Below, piece by piece: positions 21,515 through 32,789 of a stretch of 64,000 nt of DNA. The translations under genes were made by a program, and so were the position numbers. Under the pieces are notes generated by a model, which saw only the letters and a program-made list of their open reading frames with translations, searched no databases and was not told the DNA's origin. Source of the DNA: Gigantopelta aegis (Eukaryota; Mollusca; Gastropoda; Neomphalida; Peltospiridae); NCBI RefSeq assembly GCF_016097555.1, contig NC_054706.1, forward strand, positions 79,624,353-79,688,352, written 5' to 3'. Each line of letters starts with the position of its first letter. Positions within the stretch are counted from its first letter, which is position 1.

Positions 21515-23520
21515 GACGAATCCATTATAGCGAACAAAGTGTAACACCATCCAATAAACTGGCAAGTGTGTTAGGTTTTTAACTATATTTAGGCAGTATT
21601 TTCAAAAGTAACTCTTTTGCTCATGTGCAGTTTTTCAATTTTTAAGGCCACTACATGAAAAAAAAATGTTTCTGAAATATGCATAGTGGATGAGCATTTT
21701 AATATTTAAAAATAAATAAATTCAGTTTTGTCAACAGCAGTCACTTCACCTGGGTTTTTTTTACCCATGGTTGCTAACACTTGATGTCAATACAGATGGG
21801 CAATACTTTCATACCAATGAATACTTTGTTAAATATAAAGTTTTTAATGAACTGATTATTAATTATTATAACAATTTATACACTCAAAATTATATACACT
21901 TGTGAATGGATTGTGTCTCCTATTCACTACAATAGAGGCACACAAATGCAGCATACCTTTTGCAAATCAAATATAAATTTAGCAAACGTTTAACAGGGTT
22001 GGGTGAAAATCATAAAAATTTACTAATTTACCTTTGTTGATTTGGCATGTGTGAGGTCATGTGACACTCACCAAATGTTAATTAATCTTTCTCCATTTTT
22101 AACTTCATATCTACGAATCAAGTGGACCAATAGCAGTAAATTACATGTAAGGAATAAAGAATAATGATTTAGTAAAATTAACAGGCTTTTTTGTGTGTAA
22201 AGTTAATATGCATTTATAGTCCTTCCCATAGGGGACACATTTTTTCATACTATGGAATATGCTACACATTATTTATTTCTGAGCCGATTATTTTCTAACT
22301 TGCACACAAAAATGGTAATTTTTGTTATTTCTAAAACCTTTTAATTTTCTTCTCATGTCAAACCAACCTGAAATTTATTTACTTTGTAGGAGGATTTTAA
22401 TAAAAATGTTCCCAAACTTTGAAATAAAAAACCTCAAAAATTAATTGCTAACAGATGACAACAAATTGGATGTTGATTACATGAAGCATGCACGAGAAAA
22501 GAAATCAAATCGAACAGAATTTGAAGCCTAATGCATTTATGGATGTTAATGACAAATAATAATAATGACTCCAGGGATTTATTGAGAATTGTTTTACTAT
22601 GGTCCTATATGTGATGGAACTGGGAAAATAAGCATAACTGATTCATAATTGTGACATATAGGCCACTGAATGATGATTTATTGGAGTAGACATAATAAAA
22701 AAATATTCTCATGTCAAATTGGGAATTTTCAGTGTCACTTGCTTTTGGGAAGGGGCTTATGTCTGGTACCATAAAATATCTAGATAAATCCCTGGACGCA
22801 GGAGTATAAGTTAATACAATAAAACAACAACATTAATTTTAATCTTCATCTTTGAACAATTTAACTTTCATTCGGGTAATTAGACTACCAACATTTCAGT
22901 GGGGTTGATCATATTGGACTTTAAACCCCATCTTATTCTCCTACAAAAAAATTGTATTGTAAATAATTTCATTTGGGTTTGATGTAAAAAGAAAAGTAGA
23001 ATAAAAAAATTTTTTTTTGAAAAAAACCCACCTATTTTTGTGTGCAATTTAAAAAACAATCGGCTTAGAAATACAAAACTTGTAGTAAATTCCATAGTAG
23101 AAAAAAAAGGAATTTCCCTGTGGACTATGGTGCGTTCCCCCATACTCCCCCCTATAAAATCCTGACTACGCCAGTGCCCACCAGTGAACGTCACCTTCAT
23201 AATACGTATTTATTTCTGACTGAACCTTTTTTTTTTATTACTGCACACAAAAATGTGGTGTGGGTGGAAGTGTCATTTCAAAACATTTTTACTTTTTTTT
23301 AATGTCCGATCAAACTGAAAACATGTACAAAGAGCATTGTTCATGGAGGCTGGGACGGACAATACTCACAATAGATTTATCACGGCAATACGTACGACCA
23401 CATTGGCCACATTGCCTGTATGTCATTTAATACACCAACGTAGTATTTTCCCCACTATTGGGGTATTGAATTAGCCATATGAACTGGGTATTGCATTAAA
23501 CACTACAAACAACGTAGTGC
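21515..23520. other. Gene-free stretch
   Basis: AT-rich filler with older repeat fragments. A segment at 23,120-23,180 (CCCCATACTCCCCCC, ACTACGCCAGTGCCCACCAG) resembles a MITE terminus, but no matching second end was found. Confidence 0.4.
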
Positions 23521-23524
23521 TAGG

Positions 23525-23592
23525 CCTGGATTTGAACTCCAGACCATCGGGACTGTAGCCGAGCACTGTATCCACTCGAGCACGCAGTGGAT
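23525..23592 (-). repeat. tRNA-derived SINE head
   Basis: On the minus strand TGCTCGAGTGG fits the pol III A box and GAGTTCAAATCCAGG the B box, about 35 bp apart, as in a tRNA. It is not a clean cloverleaf. It differs in sequence from the other SINE heads here, so it represents a separate SINE family. Confidence 0.5.
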
Positions 23593-24595
23593 CAACAAGT
23601 GAAAGTGCATTTTAACACTTATAAATCTCATAGGGTGTATTTTGACGGAATGAACCGAACGTCTACGGAATAAAACGAAGATTTAGTCCCATGATGCCTC
23701 ATTCTGTCTTCTGTGCTATATTTCTTCCAAAAGCACCATCAAAAGCACCCTTGTGGAGGAAATGTTACACAGAATAGTCAAAATGTCTAATTTTTCAAAG
23801 GCAAAACATAGCGAAACTGGATTACGAAATATAAACATTATGTTGGTTTTATAGAACAAATTGTTTTAAAAGATATTGTATATAACTATCGCTAACCCTA
23901 ACCCTAACCTTAAACTAATTCTAACAAATATTTCTTTAAAATCGTTATGGGGAAAATAAGGAACTCATGCCGTAATATTATATCGGCTTAAAGGCCTCAA
24001 TTATATCTCCCTACGACATAAACAAGTAAACAAGGTACATAATTACTTTTTTGATCTTACCTGATTACCTGCTCTGCTTGTTTCACCGAATCCAAACATA
24101 TACGAGCGCTGCTGACTGGGGGAAAGCCTTTCACATTAAAATTCGTGACGTCAAATACGGTAAAAAAACACAAAAATAGTACAGTATAGCATCTGGTACG
24201 TTACAAAATGGCGAGCATTTTGCGAACTGCGTAGTGAGCATTTGACGATATGCGTTAATGGCGACAACTCATGAGTGAATTAAAAGTGCAGTTATGCTTG
24301 TATTTGAACTTAGGACTTGATTTTATAAGATTGAAACCAGAGATAGCAGCTTTAAAATATGCCGGAAGGCGGAAAATGAGTTCGTAAATGTGTTGCGTTG
24401 TATATCTCTGTAGTGGTGGGTGTTTCGGCAGTGGAGGTCAACATAATTATCAGGCTGATCCGGATGCACACGACCCAATTTGTATTGCTGAACCTGCAAA
24501 AACATCCTTAATGAACTTCAAAATAGTTTGGTTCAACTTCAAGGTCGTCCTCAATTGCTGAGGTAGCATTCGAAATAAAATGTCATCATATGAGA
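23593..24595. other. Gene-free stretch
   Basis: No supported exon. It contains a short CTAACCCTAACCCTAACC run (about 23,891-23,908), too short for telomeric sequence. Confidence 0.4.
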
Positions 24596-24599
24596 ATGG

Positions 24600-24934
24600 T
24601 TAAAGGCATATTGTCATAGACCACTTACCTATTTAATGGTTTAACGAAGTATTACCTGAACAAAAATAATTCGATTTGTTCCTAAATGTACTTTATTCAA
24701 CCATCTTCATAACCACCACACTCTATTTATTAATTACATTTTGTAAAAATAATTGAATTATGGCAATAGTCCATAATCCAAAAACTAAAATTGCCGAGAG
24801 GGATGACATGAATTTCACTCCATCATGTTTCAGTTAAGGTGATGCGATTTGGTTTCCAACAATTAATGTAATTTTTATTTATTATCCACTTTTAGAGAAA
24901 TAAGGTCCTTAAATCCGTGACAGTATGCCTTTAA
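24600..24934. mobile_element. TTAA-flanked MITE, family 2, full copy
   Basis: TTAA at 24600-24603 and 24931-24934. Termini AGGCATATTGTCATAGACC and, reversed, AGGCATACTGTCACGGATTT. About 330 bp, AT-rich and non-coding. The copy in duplicate B (36048-36352) lacks its left end because the duplication starts inside it. A related fragment in opposite orientation lies at 45025-45150. Confidence 0.75.
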
Positions 24935-25026
24935 CCGAATGATGAATTTCCCCAAATTGTTGTCTTTCCAACAAAATACCCAGTATATGTAGTGTTTTTT
25001 TGGTTTTATTTATTTATTTATTTATT

Positions 25027-25751
25027 TGGGGCATTCAAATATTACGTAACATTTAGGGGGGTGGGGGTGTAAGTCCAAGCGTTATGTGGTGTTACAAGGG
25101 GTGGGGGTGTAATGAACAGTATTACGTAAAAAAAAATTTTTCTCTTAAACGTGCCATGCCATGACAACAATATATAATGTAGGTTTTTAGAGGTAAATAC
25201 GTAAACCCAAAACAATTATGAATCAAGCTGAAATGCTTTAATACACCAGACATTTTAATATTGTATTTATATTTTTCCTTTCCAAGAAGATTCTTGGGAT
25301 TCGGGTGAAAGCAGAGGTGTGAGATCCTCTGGTTGCTTCTTCATTTCCGTCCAAACTTTGGCAACTTCAAGTTGAACCGTCGTTTTGGACAACTCTGTGT
25401 GAGCTCGTCAATACCCTTCAATTAGGGTCAGGTATAATTTTTCTTTGTCAACCATGATAGTGATCAATTAAAATGGCGCAAGTGAAAACCCGCTGTTTTC
25501 TTTCTCCATCGTACAGCAATACGTCACTTTAATGACATTATCGTAGCACCCATGGGTATAAATAAATATTGCCACGTTGCTTTGTCTGTGTATTGGGGTG
25601 TGGGATGTGTGTGTGTGTGTGGGGGGGGGGGGGGGTGTTATCCCCGAGCGTTACGTAATATTTTGGGGGTGTATGGTCTAGCGTTACAAGGGGGTGGGTG
25701 GGTGTCTAATTTTGACAAAAATAGCGTTACGTAATATTTGAACAGCCCCTT
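25027..25751. mobile_element. Inverted-repeat element with GGGGC…TTCAAATATTACGTAAC termini
   Basis: Left end GGGGCATTCAAATATTACGT then AAC; right end, reversed, GGGGCTGTTCAAATATTACG then TAAC. G-rich subterminal DNA (GGGGTGGGGGTGTAA) is present at both sides. This terminus is widespread in animal genomes as a MITE. The inner part (25,285-25,430) is also present at 36,700-36,845; the right end is missing in copy B. Confidence 0.7.
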
Positions 25752-25905
25752 TATGCCCAGCGTCTCGTTATAGATGTATACAGCTAAACTGTATTTATTC
25801 GTTTATTTAGCCCTGCGTCTCGTTATATATGTACAGGGCTAAACTGTATTTATTTAATATTTATTTAGCCCTACGTCTCGTTATAGATGTACAGGGCTAA
25901 AATGT
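25752..25905. repeat. 55-58-bp tandem repeat, three copies
   Basis: CGTCTCGTTATA recurs at 25761, 25816 and 25874, each followed by GATGTA…CAGGGCTAAA-CTG and a TTTATT spacer. Absent from duplicate B. Confidence 0.85.
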
Positions 25906-25968
25906 GTTAAAATCACTGTCTGAATATGTCGTGTTTCTTTTTACCACCAAGATGGAAATAGTTGACCG

Positions 25969-25988
25969 AAGTGTGTGTGTGTGTGTGT

Positions 25989-26072
<84 letters not shown>
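25969..26072. repeat. (GT)n(CT)n compound microsatellite
   Basis: About 11 GT units run into about 40 CT units. Open frames on either strand here are artefacts of the repeat. Confidence 0.97.
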
Positions 26073-26074
<2 letters not shown>

Positions 26075-26344
26075 AAACAAACACGGCATTTATATCATGG
26101 CGGTAAATGCAGGAAGATAGCGCTGTCTGTTCACCAGTCACGATGACCTGTCGTCAAAAATGTGACCCACTGGGTGAACGAAAAGAAATACACGCTGCGT
26201 GAAGCGCACAGGAATTCATTTTTCGCATCCGGGGCATTTCACGCCGGGTTGGTAAGACGTTGTTGTTGTTTCTAACGCCACGCGTTTTGCCTACACGTTT
26301 AACACGGCTTTGAAAAGTGGGGTAACACGCTTATGTGGAATTAT

Positions 26345-26660
26345 GCCTTTTATTAAAAACAAATTTTTAATGGCACCACTAGAGCATATTGATGTATGAA
26401 TCATCAACTATTGGATGTCAAACATTCGGTAATTTTGATATGTAGTCTTAGAGAAAACCCGCTATATTTCTTTTCATTAGTAGCAAGAGATCTTTTATAT
26501 GCACGATTCCACAGACGGGATAGCACAGACCATGACATTTGATGTACCAGTCGTGGTGCACTGGTTGGAACGAGAAATAGCCCAACTGGCCCACCGACGA
26601 GGATCGATCCTAGATCGACCGTGCATCATACAAGCGCCTTACCACTGGGCTACGTTTTTT
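26345..26660 (-). repeat. SINE with tRNA head, copy in duplication A
   Basis: Minus strand: head GCCCAGTGGTAAGGCGCTTG, B-box-like GGTCGATCTAGGATCGATCC, body TCGTCGGTGGGCCAGTTGGG and CACGACTGGTACATCAAATG, tail CTCTAGTGGTGCCATTAAAA. Near-identical copy at 37340-37648 in duplication B. Confidence 0.8.
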
Positions 26661-26879
26661 GTTTTTATGATTGCCATAACTAAGATCATATGCGGTTATT
26701 TGACTTGAAAACAGAACAAACGAAACATTGACAGTAATTAGTGGTTTCATTAAACGTTCCCTGTTAATATTCTATATAGAGTTTCTGACAAGCCAGGTTT
26801 AATTCTTCCCAATGTAAACATTGTGTTGCTTAACCAAGCCACGATGGTCCAGGCCCCAATTCTAAAAGAAAAAGAAGAT

Positions 26880-27641
26880 GTAGATGAATACGCAGAAGCA
26901 GAAACAGCAGTAGTGGTAGTAGTTGTAGTGGTAGTAACAGTAAGTAGTAGCAACAGCAGTGGTAGTAGTTGTAGTGGTAGTAACAGTAAGTAGTAGCAGC
27001 AGTAGTAGTGGTAGTAGTTGTAGTGGTAGTAACAGTAAGTAGTAGCAGCAGCAGCAGTAGTGGTAGTAGTTGTAGTGGTAGTAACAGTAAGTAGTAGTAG
27101 CAGCAGCAGTAGTGGTAGTAGTTGTAGTGGTAGTAACAGTAAGTGGTAGCAGCAGCAGTAGTGGTAGCAGTTTTAATGGTAGTAACAGTAAGTAGTAGCA
27201 GCAGCAGCAGTAGTGGTAGTAGTTGTAGTGGTAGTAACAGTAAGTAGTAGCAGAAGTAGTAGTGGTAGTAGTAGTAGTGGTAGTAACAGTAAATACCACT
27301 AGCAGCAGCAGCAGTAGTAGTAGTAGTGGTAGTAACAGTAAGTAGTAGAAGCAGTAGTAGTGGTAGGATTAGTAGCAGTAGTAGTAGTAGTGGTGGTAGT
27401 AATAGTAGTAGTAGTAGTAGTAGCAGCAGCAGCAGCAGCAGTAGTAGTGGTAGTAATTGTAGTAGTGGTAGTAACAGTAAGTAGTAGTAGCAGCAGCAGT
27501 AGTAGCAGTAGTAGTAGTAGTAATAGTAGTAGTAGCAGTAGTAGTAGTAATAGTAGTGGTAGTAATAGTAGTAGTGGTAGTAATAGTAGTGGTAGTAGTA
27601 GCAGTAGTAGTGGTAATAACAGTAAGTAGTAGCAGCAGCAA

Positions 27642-27688
<47 letters not shown>

Positions 27689-28379
27689 ACAGAAAGTAGT
27701 AGCAGCAGCAGCAGTAGTGGTAGTAATAGTAAGTAGTAGCAGAAGCAGTAGCAGTAGTAGTAGTAGTAGTAGTGGTAGTAACAGTAAGTACTAGCAGCAG
27801 TAGTGGTAGTAGTAGTAGTAGTGGTAGTAACAGTAAGTAGTAGCAGTAGCAGCAGTAGTAGTAGTGGTAGTAGTAGTAGTAGTGGTAGTAACAGTAAGTA
27901 GTAGCAGTAGCAGCAACAGCAGCAGTAGTGGTAGTAGTTGTAGTGGTAGTAACAGTAAGTAGTAGCAGCAGCAGTAGTGGTAGTAGTTGTAGTGGTAGTA
28001 ACAATAAGTAGTAGCAGCAGCAGTAGTGGTAGTAGTAGTAGCAGCAGTTGTAGTGGTAGTAACAATAAGTAGTAGCAGCAGCAGTAGTGGTAGTAGTTGT
28101 AGTGGTAGTAACAGTAAGTAGTAGCAGCAGCAGCAGTAGTGGTAGTAGTTGTAGTGGTAGTAACAGTAAGTAGTAGTAGCAGCAGCAGTAGTGGTAGTAG
28201 TGGTGGTGGTAGTAACAGAAAGTAGTAGCAGCAGCAGCAGTAGTGGTAGTAATAGTAAGTAGTAGCAGAAGCAGTAGCAGTAGTAGTAGTAGTAGTAGTG
28301 GTAGTAACAGTAAGTACTAGAAGCAGTAGTGGTAGTAGTAGTAGTAGTGGTAGTAACAGTAAGTAGTAGCAGTAGCAGC

Positions 28380-28411
<32 letters not shown>

Positions 28412-29222
28412 TAACAATAAGTAGTAGCAGTAGCAGCAACAGCAGCAGTAGTGGTAGTAGTTGTAGTGGTAGTAACAGTAAGTAGTAGTAGCAGCAGTAG
28501 TAGTGGTAGTAGTTGTAGTGGTAGTAACAGTAAGTAGTAGCAGCAGCAGTAGTGGTAGTAGTTGTAGTGGTAGTAACAATAAGTAGTAGCAGCAGCAGTA
28601 GTGGTAGTAGTTGTAGTGGTAGTAACAGTAAGTAGTAGCAGCAGCAGCAGTAGTGGTAGTAGTTGTAGTGGTAGTAACAGTAAGTAGTAGTAGCAGCAGC
28701 AGTAGTGGTAGTAGTTGTAGTGGTAGTAACAGTAAGTAGTAGCAGCAGTAGTGGTAGCAATTTTAGTGGTAGTAACAGTAAGTAATAGCAGTAGCAGCAG
28801 CAGCAGTAGTGGTAGTAACAGTAAGTAATAGCAGTAGCAGCAGCAGTAAGTAGTAGTAAGCAGTAGTGGTAGCAACAGTAGTAATAGCAGTAGCAGCAGC
28901 AGTAGTAGTGGCAGTAACAGTATGTAGTAGCAGCAGTAGTAGTAGTGGTAGCCGCAAGTAGTAGTAGTAGCGGTAACAACAGTAGGTAGTAGTAGCAGTA
29001 GTGGTAGTAGTAGTAGTTGTAGTAACAGTAAATAGTAGCAGCAGTAGTGGTAGTAGTTGTGGTAGTAGCAGCAGTAAGTAGTAGTAGCAGCAGCAGCAGT
29101 AGTAAGTAGTAATAGCAGCAGCAGTAGAAGTAAGTAGTAATAGTAGCAGTAGTAGTTAGTAGTAATGGTTGTGGTGGTGGTGATAGTGGTAGAAGTGGTA
29201 CATGTAGTAGTAGCAGTAAACA
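26880..29222. repeat. Large GTA/GCA-type satellite array, copy A
   Basis: 2.3 kb made almost entirely of GTA, GTG and GCA triplets, but organised into higher-order units of about 46-58 bp, each with TAACAGTAAGTAG (for example at 26,935, 26,981, 27,030 and 27,082). These spacings are not multiples of three, so the triplet phase slips from unit to unit. The reverse strand lacks stops over long distances, producing Leu/Thr/Tyr/Cys-only frames of up to 828 codons that are not genes. Copy B has only about 0.6 kb. Confidence 0.93.
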
Positions 29223-30005
29223 GTAACAGTAACGGTAATATGAAAAACCCACAATAACAATCCCCCCCCCCAAAACAAAAAAAAAAACCCCACACACACA
29301 CACAAAAAAAACCCACAAAAAAACGATGATGATGATGATGATGATAATTTAATCATTTCAGCACAGTATGACCTGTCTATATTTCTGATGACTAACCCTG
29401 AGCATTAAATTAGATATGTGTATTTTCGAAAACCACAGCAACAAACAAACAAAACAAACCCCAAAACAATTAAACACGGCAGGTTGTCCATATTTTACCC
29501 CTCTAACAACTTATAAAATATTTGTAACAGGGTGGTCAACCCTAACAATGAAATAAATAAAATAAAAAATAAAATATTTGTTAGGATTAGGTTTGGGTTG
29601 GTATTAAGGTTAAAGTTATGTTATATTATATGAATCCAGGGGGCTAGTTCACAAAGCTCGCATACGAAACATCTGATGGTGGCAGCAAGTCTTTTTTTTA
29701 TTGCATTACCAGATCGGAATTATTCTATATTTTTAGTAAATTAGTCACTACGTCGTTTGTAGTATTCAATGCAACAATAAATTAGCAGGTATTTTAACGA
29801 AACTGTTAAAGCAATACATGTTCCCTACCCAGTCCAACAAACCACAGAATTTCAGGTCAATATCTTGAGGCATTGTGGGACAAACGTCCGCAAAACTATA
29901 TATGAGACGGACGGACGGACAGACAGACAGACATGACGGTTACAAAACCTATACTCTGCTCTATTTGGACCAGTAGGGGACTAATAATGCAAATGTAATA
30001 TCCTA

Positions 30006-30012
30006 AAGAGTA

Positions 30013-30058
<46 letters not shown>
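30006..30058. repeat. (TA)n microsatellite, copy A
   Basis: About 20 TA units, preceded at 29,908-29,932 by short GACGGACGGACAGACAGACA tetranucleotides. Counterpart in copy B at 39,241-39,286. Confidence 0.9.
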
Positions 30059-30064
<6 letters not shown>

Positions 30065-30674
30065 AATTCCCATACATTCATTACAACATAACGTCATCCC
30101 ATTGGTCAAGACATAGCAACAGGAGTTTGTTCATTCTTCGATAGACATAAAAATTACGTCGTCAGGGAACGTCATATCTGATGACGTCGTTTATATGGTA
30201 CATACTTTAAGAATTTGATAACTTTAAAAATTTGATGTAAATTAATCGAGGTCACGGCTCTTGGTTTATTGACATTTAAGCAAACTTACTAGGGTGACAC
30301 TCCATAATTGACGTATGCATTCATAAGTCATCAAATAAAAACATTTCAATAGCAATTTTACACTGGAAGCTGTCCAGCGTTAAAAAAACAAAAACACGTT
30401 ATGCACTAGTTCATTTTGATGTAAGAACATCCAAAATGACGTCATTCGAGTTTGACGTCATTTCCATTCAAAAAGACACCACGCCACATATTCTTACGTC
30501 ATGTGAATATCTAGTAATGGCGGATTGGAATTAAAGTTGCGTGTACAGTTTACAAAAACACGTTGTGTTAAGTTTGAGATTATATCATAAAGAGATTATT
30601 ACCCTCCTGTGTTTCGGTATCGTCAATATCATATATTAGGAATAAAAATAATGTATTATGCTACTGAAAATCCA

Positions 30675-30922
30675 TTATTTACCTGGGAACATTATGTAAC
30701 ACACAGGGTGTGGATTGGGGTGTGTCTTGCAACAGTGTTCGCTTCTAATGAACTCAAAGTGCTGCCAGTGTCCGTTATAACAATAAAATGAAAAGCAGTC
30801 TTGTGCCTTGGATTGCCCTTCTATACATTCAGGCGTTGTTGTGGGTGGGCCCAACGTGGTAGGTAGAATTGTGGTTGGAGGAGGTCCCGTGGTTGGAGGA
30901 GGTCCAGTCGTTGTGTAAAGAT
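30675..30922 (-). CDS. Gene A exon 3: Pro/Thr linker and six-Cys module
   Basis: Acceptor TTATTTCAG. The linker starts DLYTTT and has two 18-bp GPPPTT units. Module: PECIEGQSKAQDC, then FYCYNGHW, SEHCCKTH, HPVCYIMFPG, stop. If the donor at 30682-30681 is used instead, the exon ends at 30683 in phase 1. Confidence 0.7.
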
Positions 30923-32151
30923 CTGAAATAAAACACGAAAAGTATTTTGTTTTACAAACGGTTTAAAGGTGGAAAATTGCAAATTGTATTACATCTATTT
31001 ACTATATAATGTAATGTAATGTAATGTAATGTAATATAATATACAGAATATATAATATATAGAGGATTCGTCACGAATATTTTTTAATATGGACAATATC
31101 AACCGAGTCTATGTTAATCGGTATTTGTCGAGGCTCTACCAAGATAAATACCGATTAACTAGATTGATTAGATACATATACCAGTTTACTTGAACACTTA
31201 CCACAAACAAATGCACAATCAAGCAAAAAATAAAAATAAAAATATCGCACTAAATAATATTCAAACAAAGAATACCAAAACAAATAAAGCAAAGACAAAA
31301 CAAACCGCAAAAAACAAACACCAATTTATAAACAGAGTGTATATGCATATTACCTGGGAAGAGTCCCTCGCACATTGGGTTTGGCACGGACAGCATCTTA
31401 CAACAGTGTTCACTTTGAAAGATCCCATATGACAACCAGCGTCCGTTTTCACACGTGTATCCTCGACAGTCCTCTTCTTTCGATTCCCATTCTATACATT
31501 CTGGCGTTGTTGTGGGAGGGCCAAGAGTGGTAGGGGGGTTAGGAGGGGTGGTGGTAGGGAATGCTTTCTGTTCTGAAATATATAATAAGCTCAGCAATAC
31601 GTTGTTTCCAATGGTATAAGAAATCCAATATGTTTTTTGTTTGCACATGGCTATGTATTCTAGTGTTTACATTGTGACGATTTCACAACCATTTTTTAAA
31701 AGTGTTTATCGGTACGTTAGTAATATTTAAAAACACAACGAAAACCATTACTAGTGCTAAAAAATCGTTCCTTAGTTAGTATCTCATGTACTATTATAAT
31801 AAAAACAGACACAACGCCTTTCCGTTTGCACAGAGTTCCCATGTAACAGTATAACGTGCTCTTGTAGTATACCGGTCACAGTGATATAGTGGTTAAGCCA
31901 TCGGTTTAATGGATAGGAGTAAGACCACTACACCGACTTATCTCTCACTAACCACTAACCCACTTCCCTGGACAGACAGCCCAAATAGCCGAGATGTGTG
32001 CCCAAGACAGCGTCAATGAACCTCAATTGAATAATAGGACTAAAATAGTTTAAACAGAAATACATGAATCTTCTAGTATAATATTATACTCCCTACCTTC
32101 AAATATGCATAATATGAAAATTATTTGAGAAATCAAAGCTGATCGTCGCAT
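30675..32151 (-). CDS. Gene A: secreted protein with two six-Cys modules and Pro/Thr linkers
   Basis: Exons 32151-32097, 31572-31354 and 30922-30675, all GT-AG; introns in phase 1. About 172 residues. Exon 1 encodes a signal peptide (MRRSALISQIIFILCIF). Exon 2 holds a Pro/Thr linker (FPTTTPPNPPTTLGPPTTT), then a module with C-x9-C-x4-C-x15-CC-x9-C-x3-FPG. Exon 3 repeats the design (linker with GPPPTT units, module ending CYIMFPG) and reaches a stop two codons later (GGT AAA TAA), which itself looks like a donor, so a further exon is possible. The linkers suggest O-glycosylation, the CC-containing module a VWC/SVWC-like disulfide fold; both are inference. A TATA box lies 86 bp upstream of the ATG. 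Function unknown; defence, mucus or matrix roles are possible. No damage is visible. Confidence 0.68.
31060..31159. repeat. Truncated palindromic MITE in intron 2 of gene A
   Basis: The perfect 14-bp arms GTTAATCGGTATTT (31113-31126) and AAATACCGATTAAC (31146-31159) form a hairpin. The left flank GGATTCGTCACGAATATTTT would be the outer arm, whose partner is missing. An identical copy lies in duplication B (about 40,380-40,478). A (TAATG)n run lies just before it. Confidence 0.6.
31354..31572 (-). CDS. Gene A exon 2: Pro/Thr linker and six-Cys module
   Basis: 219 bp, phase 1 at both ends, acceptor ATATTTCAG, donor CAG/GTAATA. Module residues: PECIEWESKEEDC, then GYTCENGRW, SEHCCKML, NPMCEGLFPG. 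Confidence 0.72.
31869..32038 (+). repeat. SINE with tRNA head
   Basis: Head TACCGGTCACAGTGATATAG then TGGTTAAGCC, followed by TCGGTTTAATGGATAGGAGT and the conserved 3' part GACTTATCTCTCACTAACCA…CTGGACAGACAGCCC…GTGTGCCCAAGACAGCGTC. The right edge of segmental duplication B falls inside this element. Confidence 0.7.
32097..32151 (-). CDS. Gene A exon 1: signal peptide
   Basis: 18 codons plus one base: two Arg after Met, then a hydrophobic core, ending in a phase-1 donor G/GTAGGG. Upstream in-frame Met codons (32,235) lie at or before the expected transcription start and are not used in this model. The same exon, diverged, is at 58866-58920. Confidence 0.68.
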
Positions 32152-32236
32152 AATTCCCGTCGTATAACAGTCTAAAAACGTGAAACAGTCCAGGTTTAGC
32201 GTGTTGTCCCATAAATATTCAGCAAATGTTTGCATC

Positions 32237-32242
32237 TTTATA
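32237..32242 (-). promoter_or_regulatory. TATA box of gene A
   Basis: TATAAA in the context GCTATAAAGATG on the minus strand. A transcription start about 30 bp downstream (near 32,208) would give a 5' UTR of about 55 nt before the ATG at 32151. Confidence 0.5.
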
Positions 32243-32608
32243 GCAGCGCACTATTCTTATGTACTTGCGGATTACTTGACCAATTGCGTAAATCCACAAA
32301 ACGTCACAGACCCGACTCTTTAGATTCATAAATGTCTTTGTGTGTTTAGCTGAATCCTAAACTCTTTGTCATTCATCGGCAAATCTGCTTACAATATATG
32401 GTAACAGGCTGCACAAGAAAACCGATTCCCAGATATTAGATTTTGTCAATATGGCATTCAACAACTAAGCCAGAATAAATGTATAATGTATCATGCTGCT
32501 CAGGATGTGATAGGTACGATCCCATAACATAAACGTATGAACAAAAGTAAGGTGTGTTACTCCACTGGGTGTAAGGTGTTATGGGTTAAAGGGTCCAGAC
32601 AGACAGAT

Positions 32609-32757
<149 letters not shown>

Positions 32758-32789
32758 AGAGGGAGAGATGCATACGATAAATTACTGAT

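Larger units (their letters stand above)
24629..31996. repeat. Segmental duplication, copy A
   Basis: Collinear with 36048-41371 in the same orientation. Offsets change from 11,419 (24.6 kb) to 10,988 (26.4 kb), 9,228 (29.3-30.7 kb) and 9,375 (31.3-32.0 kb). Differences are mainly the unrelated inserts at 25,437-26,095 in A against 36,850-37,080 in B, a much longer trinucleotide array in A, and a longer Pro/Thr minisatellite plus ~60 extra bases in B. From about 29.3 kb rightwards the copies look almost identical, so the event is recent there. The right edge lies inside a SINE (AGCCGAGATG). Confidence 0.92.

Noticed and set aside
22880-23200. 106-codon minus-strand frame
   Set aside because: Starts in MITE-like G-rich sequence and contains Phe/Lys runs from poly-T and poly-A; no motif.
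23888-23910. Telomere-like CTAACCCTAACCCTAACC
   Set aside because: Two to three imperfect units only; metazoan telomeres are long TTAGGG arrays. Chance or a trivial interstitial site.
25552-25734. 60-codon plus-strand frame
   Set aside because: Lies in the G-rich right arm of the inverted-repeat element; composition is Gly/Val/Cys from GT and G runs.
26830-29316. 828-codon open frame (and several others of 200-330 codons) on the minus strand
   Set aside because: Pure product of the triplet satellite: only Leu, Thr, Tyr, Cys, Pro, His and Ala; equally open in other frames. The ends run into unrelated simple sequence.
31190-31432. Lys/Asn-rich plus-strand frame
   Set aside because: AAAC-rich intron sequence read antisense to gene A; low complexity.
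32050-32235. Upstream Met for gene A at 32235
   Set aside because: Lies at the predicted TATA/transcription start region and would put 28 non-signal residues before the signal peptide.
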